From positions 252,501 to 316,500 of the forward strand of contig CAWZYM010000429.1 of the NCBI GenBank assembly GCA_963966185.1: 64,000 nucleotides of DNA, written 5' to 3'. Below the pieces are notes generated by a model, which saw only the letters and a program-made list of their open reading frames with translations, searched no databases and was not told where the DNA came from. The DNA comes from Rhabditoides inermis. Its lineage: Eukaryota > Nematoda > Chromadorea > Rhabditida > Rhabditidae. This document shows, piece by piece, positions 1 to 13,302 of this stretch (position 1 is its first letter; each line of letters starts with the position of its first letter). The translations under genes were made by a program, and so were the position numbers.

Positions 1-98
1 ACGGGGCTAAATCAGTATCGTATAGAACACAATAACAGTAGACATCACTTACCTCCTGTAGATCGACGAGAGAGAGAGAGAGAGAGAGAGAGACTCAC

Positions 99-344
99 GA
101 CGCGGGTGATGACAAACTCGATGTGCTCGCCGACCTTGAGAATGCCGGTCTCGAAGTTGACGGAATAGTTGGAGTTGGGGGACGAGCGCACCTTCAAGAA
201 TTTATTCCTCTGTCCACTCTCCTCCCCCCTCTTTACCTTGAACGCAATGCTGGTGTCGGTGTGGTTGAGGAGCTTGTGATTCGACTGTCCGCCCTCCTCG
301 CCGATACTGCAGACTGCAGGCTCGATGGCGAGATGTACATTCAA
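99..344 (-). CDS. MSP-domain (sperm-specific-type) protein, partial, 5' end cut
   Basis: Two exons are visible (344-237 and 191-99) joined across a 45-nt intron. Together they encode an MSP-like beta-sandwich: an IEP start, a GGQSNHKLLN segment, AFK, NSNYSV and a closing ITRV. This is the pattern of the small nematode MSP-domain proteins of sperm (established knowledge). The intron is a multiple of three and open, but its encoded residues do not fit the family, so I splice it out. After ITRV a donor runs into a GA/CT tract; the next acceptor (about position 49) is followed within 3 nt by another donor-like site, so the 3' continuation is unclear. The 5' end stops at the boundary of the 3 kb duplicated block at 341 and no ATG is present there, so this copy is truncated or its first exon was separated. 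Confidence is good for the domain, low for an intact gene. Confidence 0.7.
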
Positions 345-1607
345 TATGCTTTATTAATACTTGATAGCATTAATATTTTACAACACCCGAAGGCCCTGGA
401 GAGCACTTACTCGGGCTGTGAAATTTTCTCTGACGAGAGAGAAATGTGACGAGAGAATAGAGAAATAACATAAACAAACGCATTGTGGAAGAAATGAAAG
501 ATTCACATAGTAGATAACAATGAATGTAGGCAATGCATAACGGAAATGCGCTGACAATCGATAAAACAGAAGTTGAATTTGAAAGAGAACAGACACTCAA
601 ATCAAAAAGATGGAAACAATCACAATGCAAAACGTAAACAATAGCAGTGAAATAATGGAAGACGTGAAAACTGACATTCAGGAGTGACATAAAAGAACGT
701 GAATGACATTGATAATATGATATTGACAAAAGAGATAATAGAGAGACAATTAGCGACTCATCTTGATCCATGGTCCAGGCGCAGGCAGCTTTTGTTTTGC
801 AGATGCTGCTATCTGTGTTTACCGGCCAATGCTCTTGTTCCTATCGTTTCGTGAAAAGGTCCCGCAGCTGGTGTGCATCCTCTGTTCTCTCTATTCAGTT
901 CCCATCCTTACTCGTTCCGACATGTACCCCTTATAATCAGTGTTCCTTTCGAGATGTAAATTTTTATGATCTCTTCCCCCTCCTATACTATATTTGATTA
1001 CGTACAACGTACAGCCAATAGTCTTGCTTCAAAGTTTCATTCAATTTCGCTGACGACATTAATTATGAATCTCTTCCGGTGGAATCAGACCGATTTTCTT
1101 GCTGCAAACTTTCTCAGGTATGTCGAAATTGTTTTCAGTTCGTGAGCGCAAGTCTGTTGAGTATACTTTTCTAATCGTTTCGATTACAGATTCAGATAGA
1201 AGATCTCATCTGAATCATCTGATTTCAATCAGGATACTTATACTATCTTCGCTATCAGGCATCATTCAAGCTCGCTAGAGTAAAATAACTTTTTTTAATT
1301 GATTATATCGGATTGCTACCGACTATTTCTAACAGTTCGTGAGTGAAAATCTTCTAATTACACTTCACTTATCGTTCCGATTGCAGATGGCAGAAGTCTG
1401 GATTGTTTTGATACTACTTTATATTGACAATCAAATCAAATACATTCATTCATCTGCAATAAATATATGACAAAAAAAATCCGAGTTGTGAAACACAGTG
1501 AAATAATTATACATAGTTCGAACATTTCGAACGCGCGCGGCAGATGCCCTCTGAGATCGGTCGGATGGAATGCTCTCTGAGATCGGTCCAGGGCTAAAAT
1601 TCGGATG

Positions 1608-1646
<39 letters not shown>

Positions 1647-2175
1647 CAGGTCAGATGACGAGCAGGTCAGATGTCGGCATGGCAGTGCATACATTTCCGA
1701 CTGAACATAGCTCGTGCTAATCCTAGAAACTGAAATCAGCTACGCTCCATTGGTCGTCGCAGCGTCGGCATGCGTAGCGGTCCGTGGTAGTGGTCGATTC
1801 GATCACGTGGTTTGGTGTACCTGTGATAGTAATTGGTAAAGTTACGATGTATTCGGCATAGATGTGGTTCGCGATCGACTCGCTGGCTCTGCGCTGCTTC
1901 GAGGGAGCGAAGGAGAAACCGCGGGTGAAGCGGGAAAGGGAGAAAAAGGTGTGGACTTCATCTCGTTTTCGACGAGAGAGAGAGAATGAGACATGATCGA
2001 TCTGCCACTTCAGACCATCTCGGTGTGCGTGTCGAGCGGCGATGTGCAGATGACCTACAACTTCCCGGCCACCGATCGCGTAGTCGTGCTGAGGGAGGGA
2101 GACTGCGCGAGGCACTTCGGTCTGATCCAAGGATTCCGCGTATACCACGTCGATGGAGACTGTGAGTGGCGAGAA

Positions 2176-2223
<48 letters not shown>

Positions 2224-3312
2224 GAGAGAAGAGAAAGAGAGATTGCAGCGCTCCGCCACGTTTCCGATAACACGCAGTTCTGGTCGCTGGCCGTCGACGG
2301 CGCTCTCACCTTGGAGCTACTGCGACCCGCCACCGCAGGGCCGACCGAGAGAGACAACCCTGCTTCGTCCGAGTCCGAGGAGGACCCGGTATGAACATGC
2401 ATTTGAGTCCTCTCAAAGTACCTGTAAACAGAGATATTGATTCATATGTCGAGATGAACGTTGCGTTTTCTCTCATCGATTCCCTACAGTTTTTCGCGAA
2501 GAAGGAGAGTAGCGGCGGCCGCAGGAGGCTCGACAGGAAGCGCAAGATCGCATGTCAGGTGGGGAAGCTTTGCTCGCTCTCGATATATTGAAGTGTTTAT
2601 TTCCACGGCAAGGGATAATTAATAACGATAAAAGGCAAACATGAAAAAAATATAGTTCCTCACCCTTCGTTTTGGAAGTCGCAAATTTGCGAACCGTGTA
2701 TTTTTCTATAGCGGCTGCAACAAAAAGAACCAAGTAGAAGTAGTAAAACAGTGTGCGAAATTCGACTACTTATCCTATGAACTCATCGCTCGCTGCAAAA
2801 ATAGGCTATTGAAAGAATCTATGTACTCACTGTATCTCACCTCTACTGCGAGAATAGAACTATGCGGACATGACACTTAGGCCTTAGGCGGGTGCACAAA
2901 AAGTATCAAATCAAAAATTCGTTCACTTTTCCTTTTCTAATAACTCCCTCACTGCAGTTCCCGTCGTGCTGTTCGTCCGTCCACCATACCAACACTGCCC
3001 GCCACTCCTACCTCCACCTCCAACCTGTCATGTACGGCTGCACCCGCTGCGAGTTCAAGACCAATAGTGAGTTCTTGAGTTTTTGTGAGAGAATAAAAAC
3101 AGTCGTCCACAATAAGAATGAGCCATGATGTGAATTTGCCACATCGTGTCGTTTGACTCGAAAAGATGTATACTACCGTAATAAAAACCCAACGGTTACA
3201 TTTTTACTACAGTAATTCGAAGGATAGTATTGTTGTATTGTTTTCCCGTAATGCTAGTTATGATCTAATAATTCTTTTTTCTTTTCAGGTGTGGAGGTTC
3301 TGGATGCGCATC
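341..3312. repeat. 3 kb segmental duplication, copy 1
   Basis: Positions 341-3312 match 11416-14391 almost base for base, offset about 11,075-11,079; the only length differences I saw are in GA microsatellites, with a few substitutions near 450/11520. The block carries most of a small zinc-finger gene plus about 1.6 kb of non-coding DNA upstream of it. Homology starts inside or beside the MSP gene and ends mid-exon at GGATGCGCATC. Between 345 and 1990 I see no convincing exon; a (GA)n tract lies at 1613-1641. The right side is the truncated one, so copy 2 is the better candidate for the source. Confidence 0.93.
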
Positions 3313-3320
3313 CTCTCTAG
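1993..3320 (+). pseudogene. Zinc-finger gene copy 1, truncated inside the finger
   Basis: Exons 1993-2161, 2249-2388, 2490-2558, 2958-3066 and 3289-3320 match the complete copy at 13070-14662, and all splice phases agree. The first two exons encode a compact domain, the third a basic K/R-rich linker, the fourth the CTRC half of a C2HC finger. The fifth exon follows the homologue only as far as VEVLDAH, then leaves the duplicated block and stops (PL, TAG). The final Cys ligand of the finger and the basic tail are therefore lost. Unless an alternative exon is used, the product lacks its only complete finger. I call it a truncated duplicate. Confidence 0.75.
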
Positions 3321-4700
3321 GGATGACTACATGTGACACAACCTGAGTTTTATAATGGTATTCGTATGCTAAATGCTAAATGTTCTGATCACTGTGATTT
3401 CGAGATTATGCAAAATTCCTGTTTTTCATGCATAGTCTCCACTGAAAACCATGTGTTGATACAGATTATGGAAAATTGGTGTATATTTTATGTGTATCTC
3501 AGCCAATAGCAGATCGTTCCAAAATTAAATACGACATCATAAGATGAGAGAAATTTGAAATTACCTCAAACTTGGGTGTGTCAACCATCGGTGGTCTGAT
3601 GGACAAAATTGACGAGTATATCCGATCGGATATACTATCGTATCCGATCGGATACGGATGATTTTGGTCCAAATGGATGGTGTAAGTTGAACGTATCCGA
3701 TCGGATACGTTCGTCCATTTGGTCGGTGATCCGTATTTCATCGTTTAAACTTGATTACCAACACTGAAAAGGTGATACTGATTAAATAAACTGATCAAAA
3801 TTGAAGTTTTAGTCAGCGTATCCGATCGGATAAAGTCGTCGTTTTTGTCCATAAACCACTTATCCGAATTCTTTTATACTGATGTTATTGTGTTCAAATA
3901 AAGATTCATGATGCATTATATGTTGTTTATTAATGTTAGAACATGATTTGTGATGATTTGCAACAGTCGATAGGTAGGGTGGGGTCGGGTCAGGTAAGTG
4001 TATCCGATCGGATAAAGTCGTCATTTTTGTCCATAAACCACTTATCCGAATTGTTGATATTGTGTTCGAAAGGAAGTTATGATGTATTATATGCTGTTTT
4101 TTAATGTTAGGACATGTTTTGTGATGATTTGTAAAGGTTGATAGGTAGTTTGGGGTCCGGTCTGACAGGTATATCCGATCGGATATACTATCGTATCCGA
4201 TCGGATACGTTCCCAGCCATCGTCGCCGTATATGAGGTTATCGAAATAGCCAAAAATGGGTGTTTGACTGAGCATTGTGGGAATGTGGGAAGGTGTTAGG
4301 ATGCCATATTGGGTTTTTGGCGTACAGGAGGGGCCTTCTTTAGGGAGGAATCGGAGTCGCGCGCGAGCGATGTCTGAGGGCGGAGAAAAAAATAGTTGAG
4401 ACACCATCAAGTAAACACTTGGTCGAGAAGGTGATTGAAAAGAATAAAAAAGATTATAAATCAATTGCAATAGACATGAGAAGGTAATAAGAGTGTATTA
4501 TGAACATGACACAATGCTTGAGAAGACAATATAAGTGAATTGAAGGCACATGTTAGAAGCGGTAGTGGTGAGTGTGTTCGGTGAAGTATATACAATTGCA
4601 AGTGAATGTTGGGTATATGCTAGGGTGGTAGGGTGTTAGTAGGGTGTTACATAGGCAAAAGGCGTATGACGACGGATTATGTATAGGTAAGTCAACAGTA
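3321..4700. other. Non-coding stretch with TATCCGATCGGATA palindromes
   Basis: No exon that I can support. The segment contains several copies of the palindrome TATCCGATCGGATA or half-versions (about 3620-3660, 3695-3712, 3818-3832, 4000-4012, 4171-4208) and two related blocks around 3810-3960 and 3990-4130 that share ATAAAGTCGTC and CCATAAACCACTTATCCGAA. A motif ACCTCAAACTTGGGT at about 3565 recurs near 10143 and 61171. This is dispersed-repeat sequence. Confidence 0.6.
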
Positions 4701-5655
<955 letters not shown>

Positions 5656-5822
5656 TCCACATCATCTAAACTACTTTATTGAAATCGATAATCACACAAA
5701 TACAGCAATGTTATAAATCACGAACACGATACGTTAAACAAGCGCAAGAACACAAAAGACACGAGCGATCATCAATATGAATCAAATCACAAAAATCGAG
5801 GAAGGATATCAGGGCATGAATA

Positions 5823-6114
5823 TCATGCAAGGGTTGCGAGAGACAGATGGTCGAGCTTGGCGGGCAACTTGGCTCCGTAGGGGGCGAAGGCCTTCACGAC
5901 CTGCGGCTTCTGAAACAATACAATTGATACGTTATCAATAGCGAGGCAGGTCTGATGTTACCTCGTTGAGGAGAGCCACAGCGAAGATGCCCGGGAATCC
6001 ACGGAGAGAGTGCGAGTTTAGTCGGATGACTGCCTCAAGTCCTCGGTCCGTGAGACGGCCGATGATCATCGCGATCGGGCGTCTGCGTTGCGCCTTGATC
6101 AGCGTGTCGAGGAG
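5823..6114 (-). CDS. Unknown protein, last two exons of a gene
   Basis: Exon 6114-5962 (51 codons, phase 0 at both ends) is preceded by a TCCTAG acceptor and followed by GTAACA. Exon 5909-5823 is preceded by TTTCAG and ends in TGA. The peptide includes RRRPIAMIIGRLTDRGLEAV, LRGFPGIFAVALLNE and then VVKAFAPYGAKLPAKL. I do not recognise the family. Codon third positions are rich in C and G, as in the other real genes here. An AATAAA (minus strand) lies at about 5678, about 145 nt past the stop. No upstream exon is visible beyond 6114, where a fragment of an unrelated gene lies in the opposite orientation, so the gene appears 5'-truncated. Confidence 0.55.
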
Positions 6115-6154
6115 CTAGGAGATGAAATTGGAGACATAAAAAGAGGAGCGGAAA

Positions 6155-6285
6155 ATAAATTCACTCTGACGAACTCAATGAGGAACTCCTCATGCACAGG
6201 GAGTTCCTCAGGAGTCCTATCTATGCTCGCTTGTCGAACTATACCATCCCCCCTTACATGGAAGATGACAGTGAGATGTGATTGC
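6155..6285 (+). pseudogene. Relic of the C-terminal exon of the 7629-7958 gene
   Basis: Positions about 6170-6275 repeat the end of the exon at 7845-7958: ACGAACTCAATGAGGAACTC and the segment that reads SNYT then PPYMEDD. Only the last 35 or so codons are present, with no acceptor or upstream exon. It is a duplicated gene fragment at the edge of the palindromic repeat field; an AATAAA follows at 6355. Confidence 0.6.
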
Positions 6286-6369
6286 AGTTGTACATTGAAT
6301 GATATCATTTGTTGTTTGTTGTTTTTTGTAAACATATTATATATACTTATACTTTGAATAAACTGGAAC

Positions 6370-7545
6370 TGTTTTCAAAGTCACAGTTTATCCGATACGA
6401 AAAAATATTCGATACGAGAAATTATAAAGTGGTCAACCTACTTTTATCCGTTCGGATAAAGCGATCAACCTACTTTATTCAATCGGATAAAGTGGTCAAC
6501 CTACTTTACCTATTGGCTAAAGTGCAAAAGTTCGACGATTTGCGTTCATACCGGTGGTAGTAGCGAATAATCAAATAAGATAAAGTACTTTATCCTGTCG
6601 GATCCGAAAAATTCAACTTTATCCGATTGGATAAATTCGTCATTTTTGTCCAAAAACCCCGTATCCGATCGGATAAAATCGTCACTTTTGTCCGAAATAA
6701 TTACTTTATACTATCTGACTAAGTGGCCAAACTTCATTGTCCGTTCGGATAAAGTGGTCAACCTACTTTATCCAATTGGATAAAGTGAAAAGTTCGTCGA
6801 TTTACGTTCATACCAGTGGTAGTAGAGAATAATCACGTGAGATAAAGTACTTTATCTCGTCGGATCCGAAAAATTCAACTTTATCCGATCGGATAAATTC
6901 GTCATTTTTGTCCCAAAACCCGGTTTGGATGAAGTGGTCAACCCACTTTATCCAATCGGCTAAAGTGAAAAGTTCGTCGATTTCCGTTTATACCAGTGGT
7001 AGTAGCGAATAAACACGTGAGATAAAGTACTTTATCTCGTCGGATCCGAAAAATTCAACTTTATCCGATCGGATAAATTCGTCACTTTTGTCCAAAAACC
7101 CCTTACCCGATCGGATAAATTCGTCACTTTTGTCCAAAAACCCGGTTTGGATGAAGTGGTCAACCTACTTTATCCACTTGGCTAAAGTGAAAAGTTCGTC
7201 GATTTACGTTCATACCAGTGGTAGTAGAGAATAATCACGTGAGATAAAGTACTTTATCTCGTCGGATCCGAAAAATTCAACTTTATCCGATCGGATAAAT
7301 TCGTCACTTTTGTCCAAAAACCCGGTTTGGATGAAGTGGTCAACCTACTTTATCCAGGTGGCTGAAGTGAAAAGTTCGTCGATTTCCGTTCATACCAGTG
7401 GTAGTAGCGATGAATCACGTGAGATAAAGTACTTTATCTCGTCGGATCCGAAAAATTCAACTTTATCCGATCGGATAAATTCGTCACTTTTGTCCAAAAA
7501 CCCCTTACCCGATCGGATAAGTTCGTCAAGTTCGTCGAGTCTACA
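6370..7545. repeat. Interspersed palindromic repeat array (TATCCGATCGGATA family), part 1
   Basis: A complex array with units of about 180-265 bp. Each unit carries AAGTTCGTCGATTTACGTTC, CCAGTGGTAGTAG, a block around CACGTGAGATAAAGTACTTTATC, GTCGGATCCGAAAAATTCAA and one or more TTTATCCGATCGGATAAA palindromes. Unit starts fall near 6528, 6792, 6973, 7193 and 7373. The palindromic half-sites face each other, giving many short hairpins. No coding function. Confidence 0.85.
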
Positions 7546-7547
7546 CG

Positions 7548-7958
7548 ATGCGCGTATACAAGGTAAATTACAACTATTTTTTTCTTATTTTTCAACGTTA
7601 TCTCTATATAGTTTTTTCTTTCTTTCAGGCGCTGGAAGTTCTTGGAGCACTGCCGCTCAGTGACCATGCTGGACGCCCCGACGCGCCGTTCGACCTCACC
7701 ACTCCGGCCTACTCTCTACTTCCCGCACACTACGACCCGCAATCTTCTACCCCCTCCGACACAGAGAGTGTGAGCATGCTGGCTCTCGCTTCCCTTGAGT
7801 TAGAAAGTATGATGACTCTGCTCTCAGTCGGAGCTCTGTTCTTGGGCACTGACGAACTCAATGAGGAACTCCTCATGCATAGAACGTTTCTCAGGAGTCC
7901 CGTCTATGCTCGCATGTCGAACTATACCGTTTCCCCTTACATGGACGATGATATGTGA
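7548..7958 (+). CDS. Unknown protein, terminal exon (possible fragment)
   Basis: An exon from the TTTCAG acceptor at about 7628 to the TGA at 7956-7958 encodes a peptide with LTTPAYSLLPAHYDPQS, a hydrophobic MMTLLSVGALF stretch, ELNEELLMHRTFLRSP and MSNYT, ending in DDDM. A possible preceding exon ends at GTATACAAG before GTAAATT at about 7563, but it lies directly against the repeat array and has no clear start. A relic of the same 3' end lies at 6155-6285. The stretch up to 7760 is also open in a second frame. I do not recognise the family; likely the surviving end of a gene invaded by the repeats. Confidence 0.4.
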   Translation: MRVYKVNYNYFFLIFQRYLYIVFSFFQALEVLGALPLSDHAGRPDAPFDLTTPAYSLLPAHYDPQSSTPSDTESVSMLALASLELESMMTLLSVGALFLGTDELNEELLMHRTFLRSPVYARMSNYTVSPYMDDDM

Positions 7959-8059
7959 ATTCGTGAGATGTGTGCATTGAACCTATATAATTTGTTGTTT
8001 TGTCGCTTTGATCTGCCTATTGTATCTATTTGCTTTGAATAAAATACTGAAACTGATAC

Positions 8060-9780
8060 CAACGTTTATCCGATACGAACAATTTTCATCGTGGCCATCA
8101 ACCCAACAATGAATTGAACTTTATCCGAGTGTATAAAGTAATATAATTACTTTATCCTATCCGATAAAGTGGTCAAACTGCTTTATTCAATCGGATAAAG
8201 TGAACAATTACGATTCGCGTTTATCTTGGTGGTAGTAGCAACCAGTCAAGTGAGATACAGTACTTTATCCTGTCGGATAAAGTGGTCAAACTTCTTTATC
8301 CAATCCGATAAAGTGGTAACAACTACTTTATCCGATGGGATAAAGTGTTCAAACTACTTTATCCAATCGCATAAAGTGGTAACAACTACTTTATCCGATG
8401 GGATAAAGTGTTCAAACTACTTTATCCAATCGCATAAAGTGGTAACAACTACTTTATCCGATGGGATAAAGTGTTCAAACTACTTTTTCCAATCGCATAA
8501 AGTGGTAACAACTACTTTATCCGATGGGATAAAGTGTTCAAACTACTTTATCCAATCGCATAAAGTGGTAACAACTACTTTATCCGATGGGATAAAGTGT
8601 TCAAACTACTTTATCCAATCGCATAAAGTGGTCAAATTTGTCAAGTCACAACTTGTTTACTCACAACTTTACTCACTACAGCTTATCGGAAAGTTTCTCT
8701 CGGCTTCCCAAGCCGTCACCGATCTGGGCGATAATTGCTCGACGCGAACTCAACACCCGACCTTCGACCTCGATCCGATAGGATATGATTTTTCCTTTCT
8801 CTATTCACCTCTCGCTATCACCTTTTTTTTCATTTTTTAAGAAAATTCAACTTTATCCGATTGGATAAATTCGTCAATTTTGTCCATAAACCCTATATCC
8901 GATTGGATAAAGTTGTCCATCTTTCGCTCAAACTCCGACTTCAATCCGTTAGGATATGATTCTCCCATGCTCTATTCACTTCTTGGCGTCACAGTTTATT
9001 TAATTTTCAAAAAATGCAACTTTATCCGATTGGATAAATTCGTCAATTTCGTCCATAAACCCCATATCCGATTGGATAAAGTTGTCAACCTTGCGCTCAA
9101 AATCGACTTCGATCCGATAGGATATGGTTTTCCCATGCTCTATTCACTTCTTGGCGTCACAGTTTATTTGATTTTCAAAAAATCAACTTTATCCGATTGG
9201 ATAAATTCGTCGATTTTGTCCATAAACCCCTTATCCGATTGGATAAATTCGTCAATCTTGTCCAAAAACCCATCCACAAATTGAGCTGTTAAATATATTG
9301 TAATAATTATGTTTCCGCTCATTTCTTCACTTTAGATTCACTATTAAACGTATCGCCCTATGCTCGAAAACGTACCCCACAGATCCAAAGGTACATGGAA
9401 TGTTCGGTGCGACCAAATAACAATGTCTCCGATTTTTGCAGAAACAACTTTCCGGTATTTCATCCGGCATCCGCTTTTCAAAATCAAACAGTTTACCTTA
9501 TGTTTACTCACATCTTCGCTCACAACAGTTCACCGAAAAGTCTCACCCGGCTTCCCAAGCCGTCTCCAATCCGGGCACTGATTGCTCGGCGCGAGCTCAA
9601 ACCAGAACTCGACCTCGATCGGATAGACTTTAATTTTCCGATTTTTTTTATCACCTCTCGCTATCACAGTTTCTTACATTTCAAAAAAAAAAAATCAACT
9701 TTATACGATTGGATAAATTTAAACAAAAATCAACTTTATCCGATTGGATAATTTTGTCCATAAACCCATCCATGAATTGA
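8060..9780. repeat. Palindromic repeat field, part 2
   Basis: Continuation of the TTTATCC/GGATAAA half-site field. Around 8760-9270 three related blocks of about 180-190 bp recur, sharing CGATCCGATAGGATATG, TGCTCTATTCACTTCTTGG and the pair GGATAAATTCGTCAAT / TCCATAAACCC. A weaker block lies at 9600-9775. No exon supported. Confidence 0.8.
8317..8640. repeat. 63-bp tandem repeat, about five units
   Basis: Near-perfect 63-bp units, each with ACTTTATCCGATGGGATAAA followed by GTGTTCAAACTACTTTATCC and AATCGCATAAAGTGGTAACAA. One unit has a T-for-A change in TTTTTCC. Because 63 is divisible by 3, the array leaves a 204-codon open frame with a 21-residue repeat, which I regard as accidental. Confidence 0.93.
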
Positions 9781-9799
9781 GCAGTATTATTAATAAATA

Positions 9800-11415
9800 G
9801 AGTAAAATAAATACGTTTTCCCTCATCTCTTCACCTTGCACTATCACTGGTTCATCCTCAATTTGAACAACCCACGAAATTAGCGTTCGAACCTAAGCCT
9901 AAGGCTCCTATAGCTTGTCATGAAGAAACGTAGTGAAAATCGTGAGCCACGCATGTATGTTCACAAATAACGTATGTAAACATGTTTTCCATTTTTTAAC
10001 CCACTCTCGATAACTACGATGTGTGACATGGACGTTTTTGACGAAAATGATGTAAACGTATCCTAGAGGATATATATCCGAAAAGATATAGTGTTGTATC
10101 CGATCGGATATACTTGGCTGGAAGTTCAGTCTTTGAAAGTTACCTCAAACTTGGGTAATTAAACCGACAAAAGCGTTGTCTCGCGCAATACATGCCCACA
10201 CAGCAATGCTGACATAGTTTTGACACATCTTACTTTAACTTAATTTTTCTTTTACTTTTTGAAAAGAGAAAACTTTATAGCTTACTAGTTTCATGTTTGT
10301 TTGCAGAAATCAGAGAGAAACTATTTCTGTCGAACACAACAATCCATGTACTCCCTCCTTTAGAATTCTGGAATACGTTTGCGTGAATAACGAGATACGT
10401 TTTATAGTGACCCCCACAAAATAATATAGCGTTACATTTCTGGTTTTGCGAGGAATCTATTTCACTAAACTAGAAGGTTCTAGCTCAAAAACTGACCGAG
10501 TTATTCACGATTTTCTGAAGGCCCAATTTTGGGCCTTCGTGGATCCAGATGTGGGCCTTGTAAGCGGTAGCACGTTGGGGGTCGGTTTGAGCTTTTAGGG
10601 GTTTTTGAATATGGAAATTAATGATCCGGGGAGTTTCAGGATGGGGAAAAAGGGTTTGGAGAGAAGAGGGTGATATGAAATGGATATATTTTTTTGCGAA
10701 AAATTAGGTGTCGCGCGAGAGCCGCGCGCGAAGAGAGAAGAGGCGAAATCGAGAGCTCGAACTATAGAAGTGTGAGGTCTTTGCCATTCCGCTGTCAATG
10801 TGCGGCGCGCGCAGCGCGCCGGCGCCTATGATTGCATATATCAGTTGTGTTGCAGGTGATAACTAGTGATGAAAGTTTGAGTGTGGAGTAAGAGTGATGA
10901 GGTGAGTCGGCTGGCGTCAGGAAAAGTGTGTTATGATGGGTGGTGAGTGAGTGAGTGTCGAGTGAAGAGTGACTGTTGGTGGTGAGACAAGTGATATGAC
11001 AAGTGATCAGAGTGATATCAGTGATTAATAATTGAGTAAAATGGAGTGTAATACATGGTTGGAGAGGAAGTGGTTTCGGTAAGATAGCTATGATATAGTG
11101 ATCCAGTGACAATAGTGATTGCATCATAAAAAAGTACGTGAGCGTATGGTACAGGGTTTGAGAGGTCGTTAAGCGCAGGTTTGCATAAACCCATAAACTA
11201 TAAAGAATTCCCTCCGAAATAGATAGGATCGGTAGAAATTAACGCACGGCTAATATCATGTAATAAAATTGAGAATAATGTTAATAATATGATCGTTTTG
11301 ATAGAGTTCACAGTAGTTTTCAAAATATCAAAACCCGGATAGCATTGGATGCCATAATATTCTGTCATAAAACTATGTTGCACAATTTTATGACACAATG
11401 ACTGATTCCGTCAAT
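9800..11415. other. Intergenic, no supported gene
   Basis: AT-rich sequence with one TATCCGATCGGATA copy near 10097, the ACCTCAAACTTGGGTAATTA motif at 10143, and a short self-complementary GCGCGCGCAGCGCGC stretch at 10803. A GTGA-rich simple region runs 10855-11120. I see nothing with consistent splice phase. Confidence 0.5.
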
Positions 11416-12682
11416 TCAATATGCTTTATTAATACTTGATAGCATTAATATTTTACAACACCCGAAGGCCCTGGAGAGCACTTACTCGGGCTGTGAAATT
11501 TTCTCTGCCGAGAAAGAAATGTGACGAGAGAATAGAGAAATAACATAAACAAACGCATTGTGGAAGAAATGAAAGATTCACATAGTAGATAACAATGAAT
11601 GTAGGCAATGCATAACGGAAATGCGCTGACAATCGATAAAACAGAAGTTGAATTTGAAAGAGAACAGACACTCAAATCAAAAAGATGGAAACAATCACAA
11701 TGCAAAACGTAAACAATAGCAGTGAAATAATGGAAGACGTGAAAACTGACATTCAGGAGTGACATAAAAGAACGTGAATGACATTGATAATATGATATTG
11801 ACAAAAGAGATAATAGAGAGACAATTAGCGACTCATCTTGATCCATGGTCCAGGCGCAGGCAGCTTTTGTTTTGCAGATGCTGCTATCTGTGTTTACCGG
11901 CCAATGCTCTTGTTCCTATCGTTTCGTGAAAAGGTCCCGCAGCTGGTGTGCATCCTCTGTTCTCTCTATTCAGTTCCCATCCTTACTCGTTCCGACATGT
12001 ACCCCTTATAATCAGTGTTCCTTTCGAGATGTAAATTTTTATGATCTCTTCCCCCTCCTATACTATATTTGATTACGTACAACGTACAGCCAATAGTCTT
12101 GCTTCAAAGTTTCATTCAATTTCGCTGACGACATTAATTATGAATCTCTTCCGGTGGAATCAGACCGATTTTCTTGCTGCAAACTTTCTCAGGTATGTCG
12201 AAATTGTTTTCAGTTCGTGAGCGCAAGTCTGTTGAGTATACTTTTCTAATCGTTTCGATTACAGATTCAGATAGAAGATCTCATCTGAATCATCTGATTT
12301 CAATCAGGATACTTATACTATCTTCGCTATCAGGCATCATTCAAGCTCGCTAGAGTAAAATAACTTTTTTTAATTGATTATATCGGATTGCTACCGACTA
12401 TTTCTAACAGTTCGTGAGTGAAAATCTTCTAATTACACTTCACTTATCGTTCCGATTGCAGATGGCAGAAGTCTGGATTGTTTTGATACTACTTTATATT
12501 GACAATCAAATCAAATACATTCATTCATCTGCAATAAATATATGACAAAAAAAATCCGAGTTGTGAAACACAGTGAAATAATTATACATAGTTCGAACAT
12601 TTCGAACGCGCGCGGCAGATGCCCTCTGAGATCGGTCGGATGGAATGCTCTCTGAGATCGGTCCAGGGCTAAAATTCGGATG

Positions 12683-12723
<41 letters not shown>

Positions 12724-13252
12724 CAGGTCAGATGACGAGCAGGTCAGATGTCGGCATGGCAGTGCATACATTTCCGACTGAACATAGCTCGTGCTAATCC
12801 TAGAAACTGAAATCAGCTACGCTCCATTGGTCGTCGCAGCGTCGGCATGCGTAGCGGTCCGTGGTAGTGGTCGATTCGATCACGTGGTTTGGTGTACCTG
12901 TGATAGTAATTGGTAAAGTTACGATGTATTCGGCATAGATGTGGTTCGCGATCGACTCGCTGGCTCTGCGCTGCTTCGAGGGAGCGAAGGAGAAACCGCG
13001 GGTGAAGCGGGAAAGGGAGAAAAAGGTGTGGACTTCATCTCGTTTTCGACGAGAGAGAGAGAATGAGACATGATCGATCTGCCACTTCAGACCATCTCGG
13101 TGTGCGTGTCGAGCGGCGATGTGCAGATGACCTACAACTTCCCGGCCACCGATCGCGTAGTCGTGCTGAGGGAGGGAGACTGCGCGAGGCACTTCGGTCT
13201 GATCCAAGGATTCCGCGTATACCACGTCGATGGAGACTGTGAGTGGCGAGAA

Positions 13253-13302
<50 letters not shown>

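Noticed and set aside
370..1000. Open frames of 133 and 75 codons in the duplicated block, present twice
   Set aside because: They are repeated only because the DNA is duplicated; no splice context, codon bias or recognisable motif.
8317..8640. CRISPR-like regular repeats
   Set aside because: Units are directly adjacent without unique spacers, and the DNA is eukaryotic.
8226..8840. A 204-codon open frame with a 21-residue repeat
   Set aside because: It is the 63-bp non-coding tandem read in one frame; no splice sites, no codon bias and neighbours are the same repeat out of frame.
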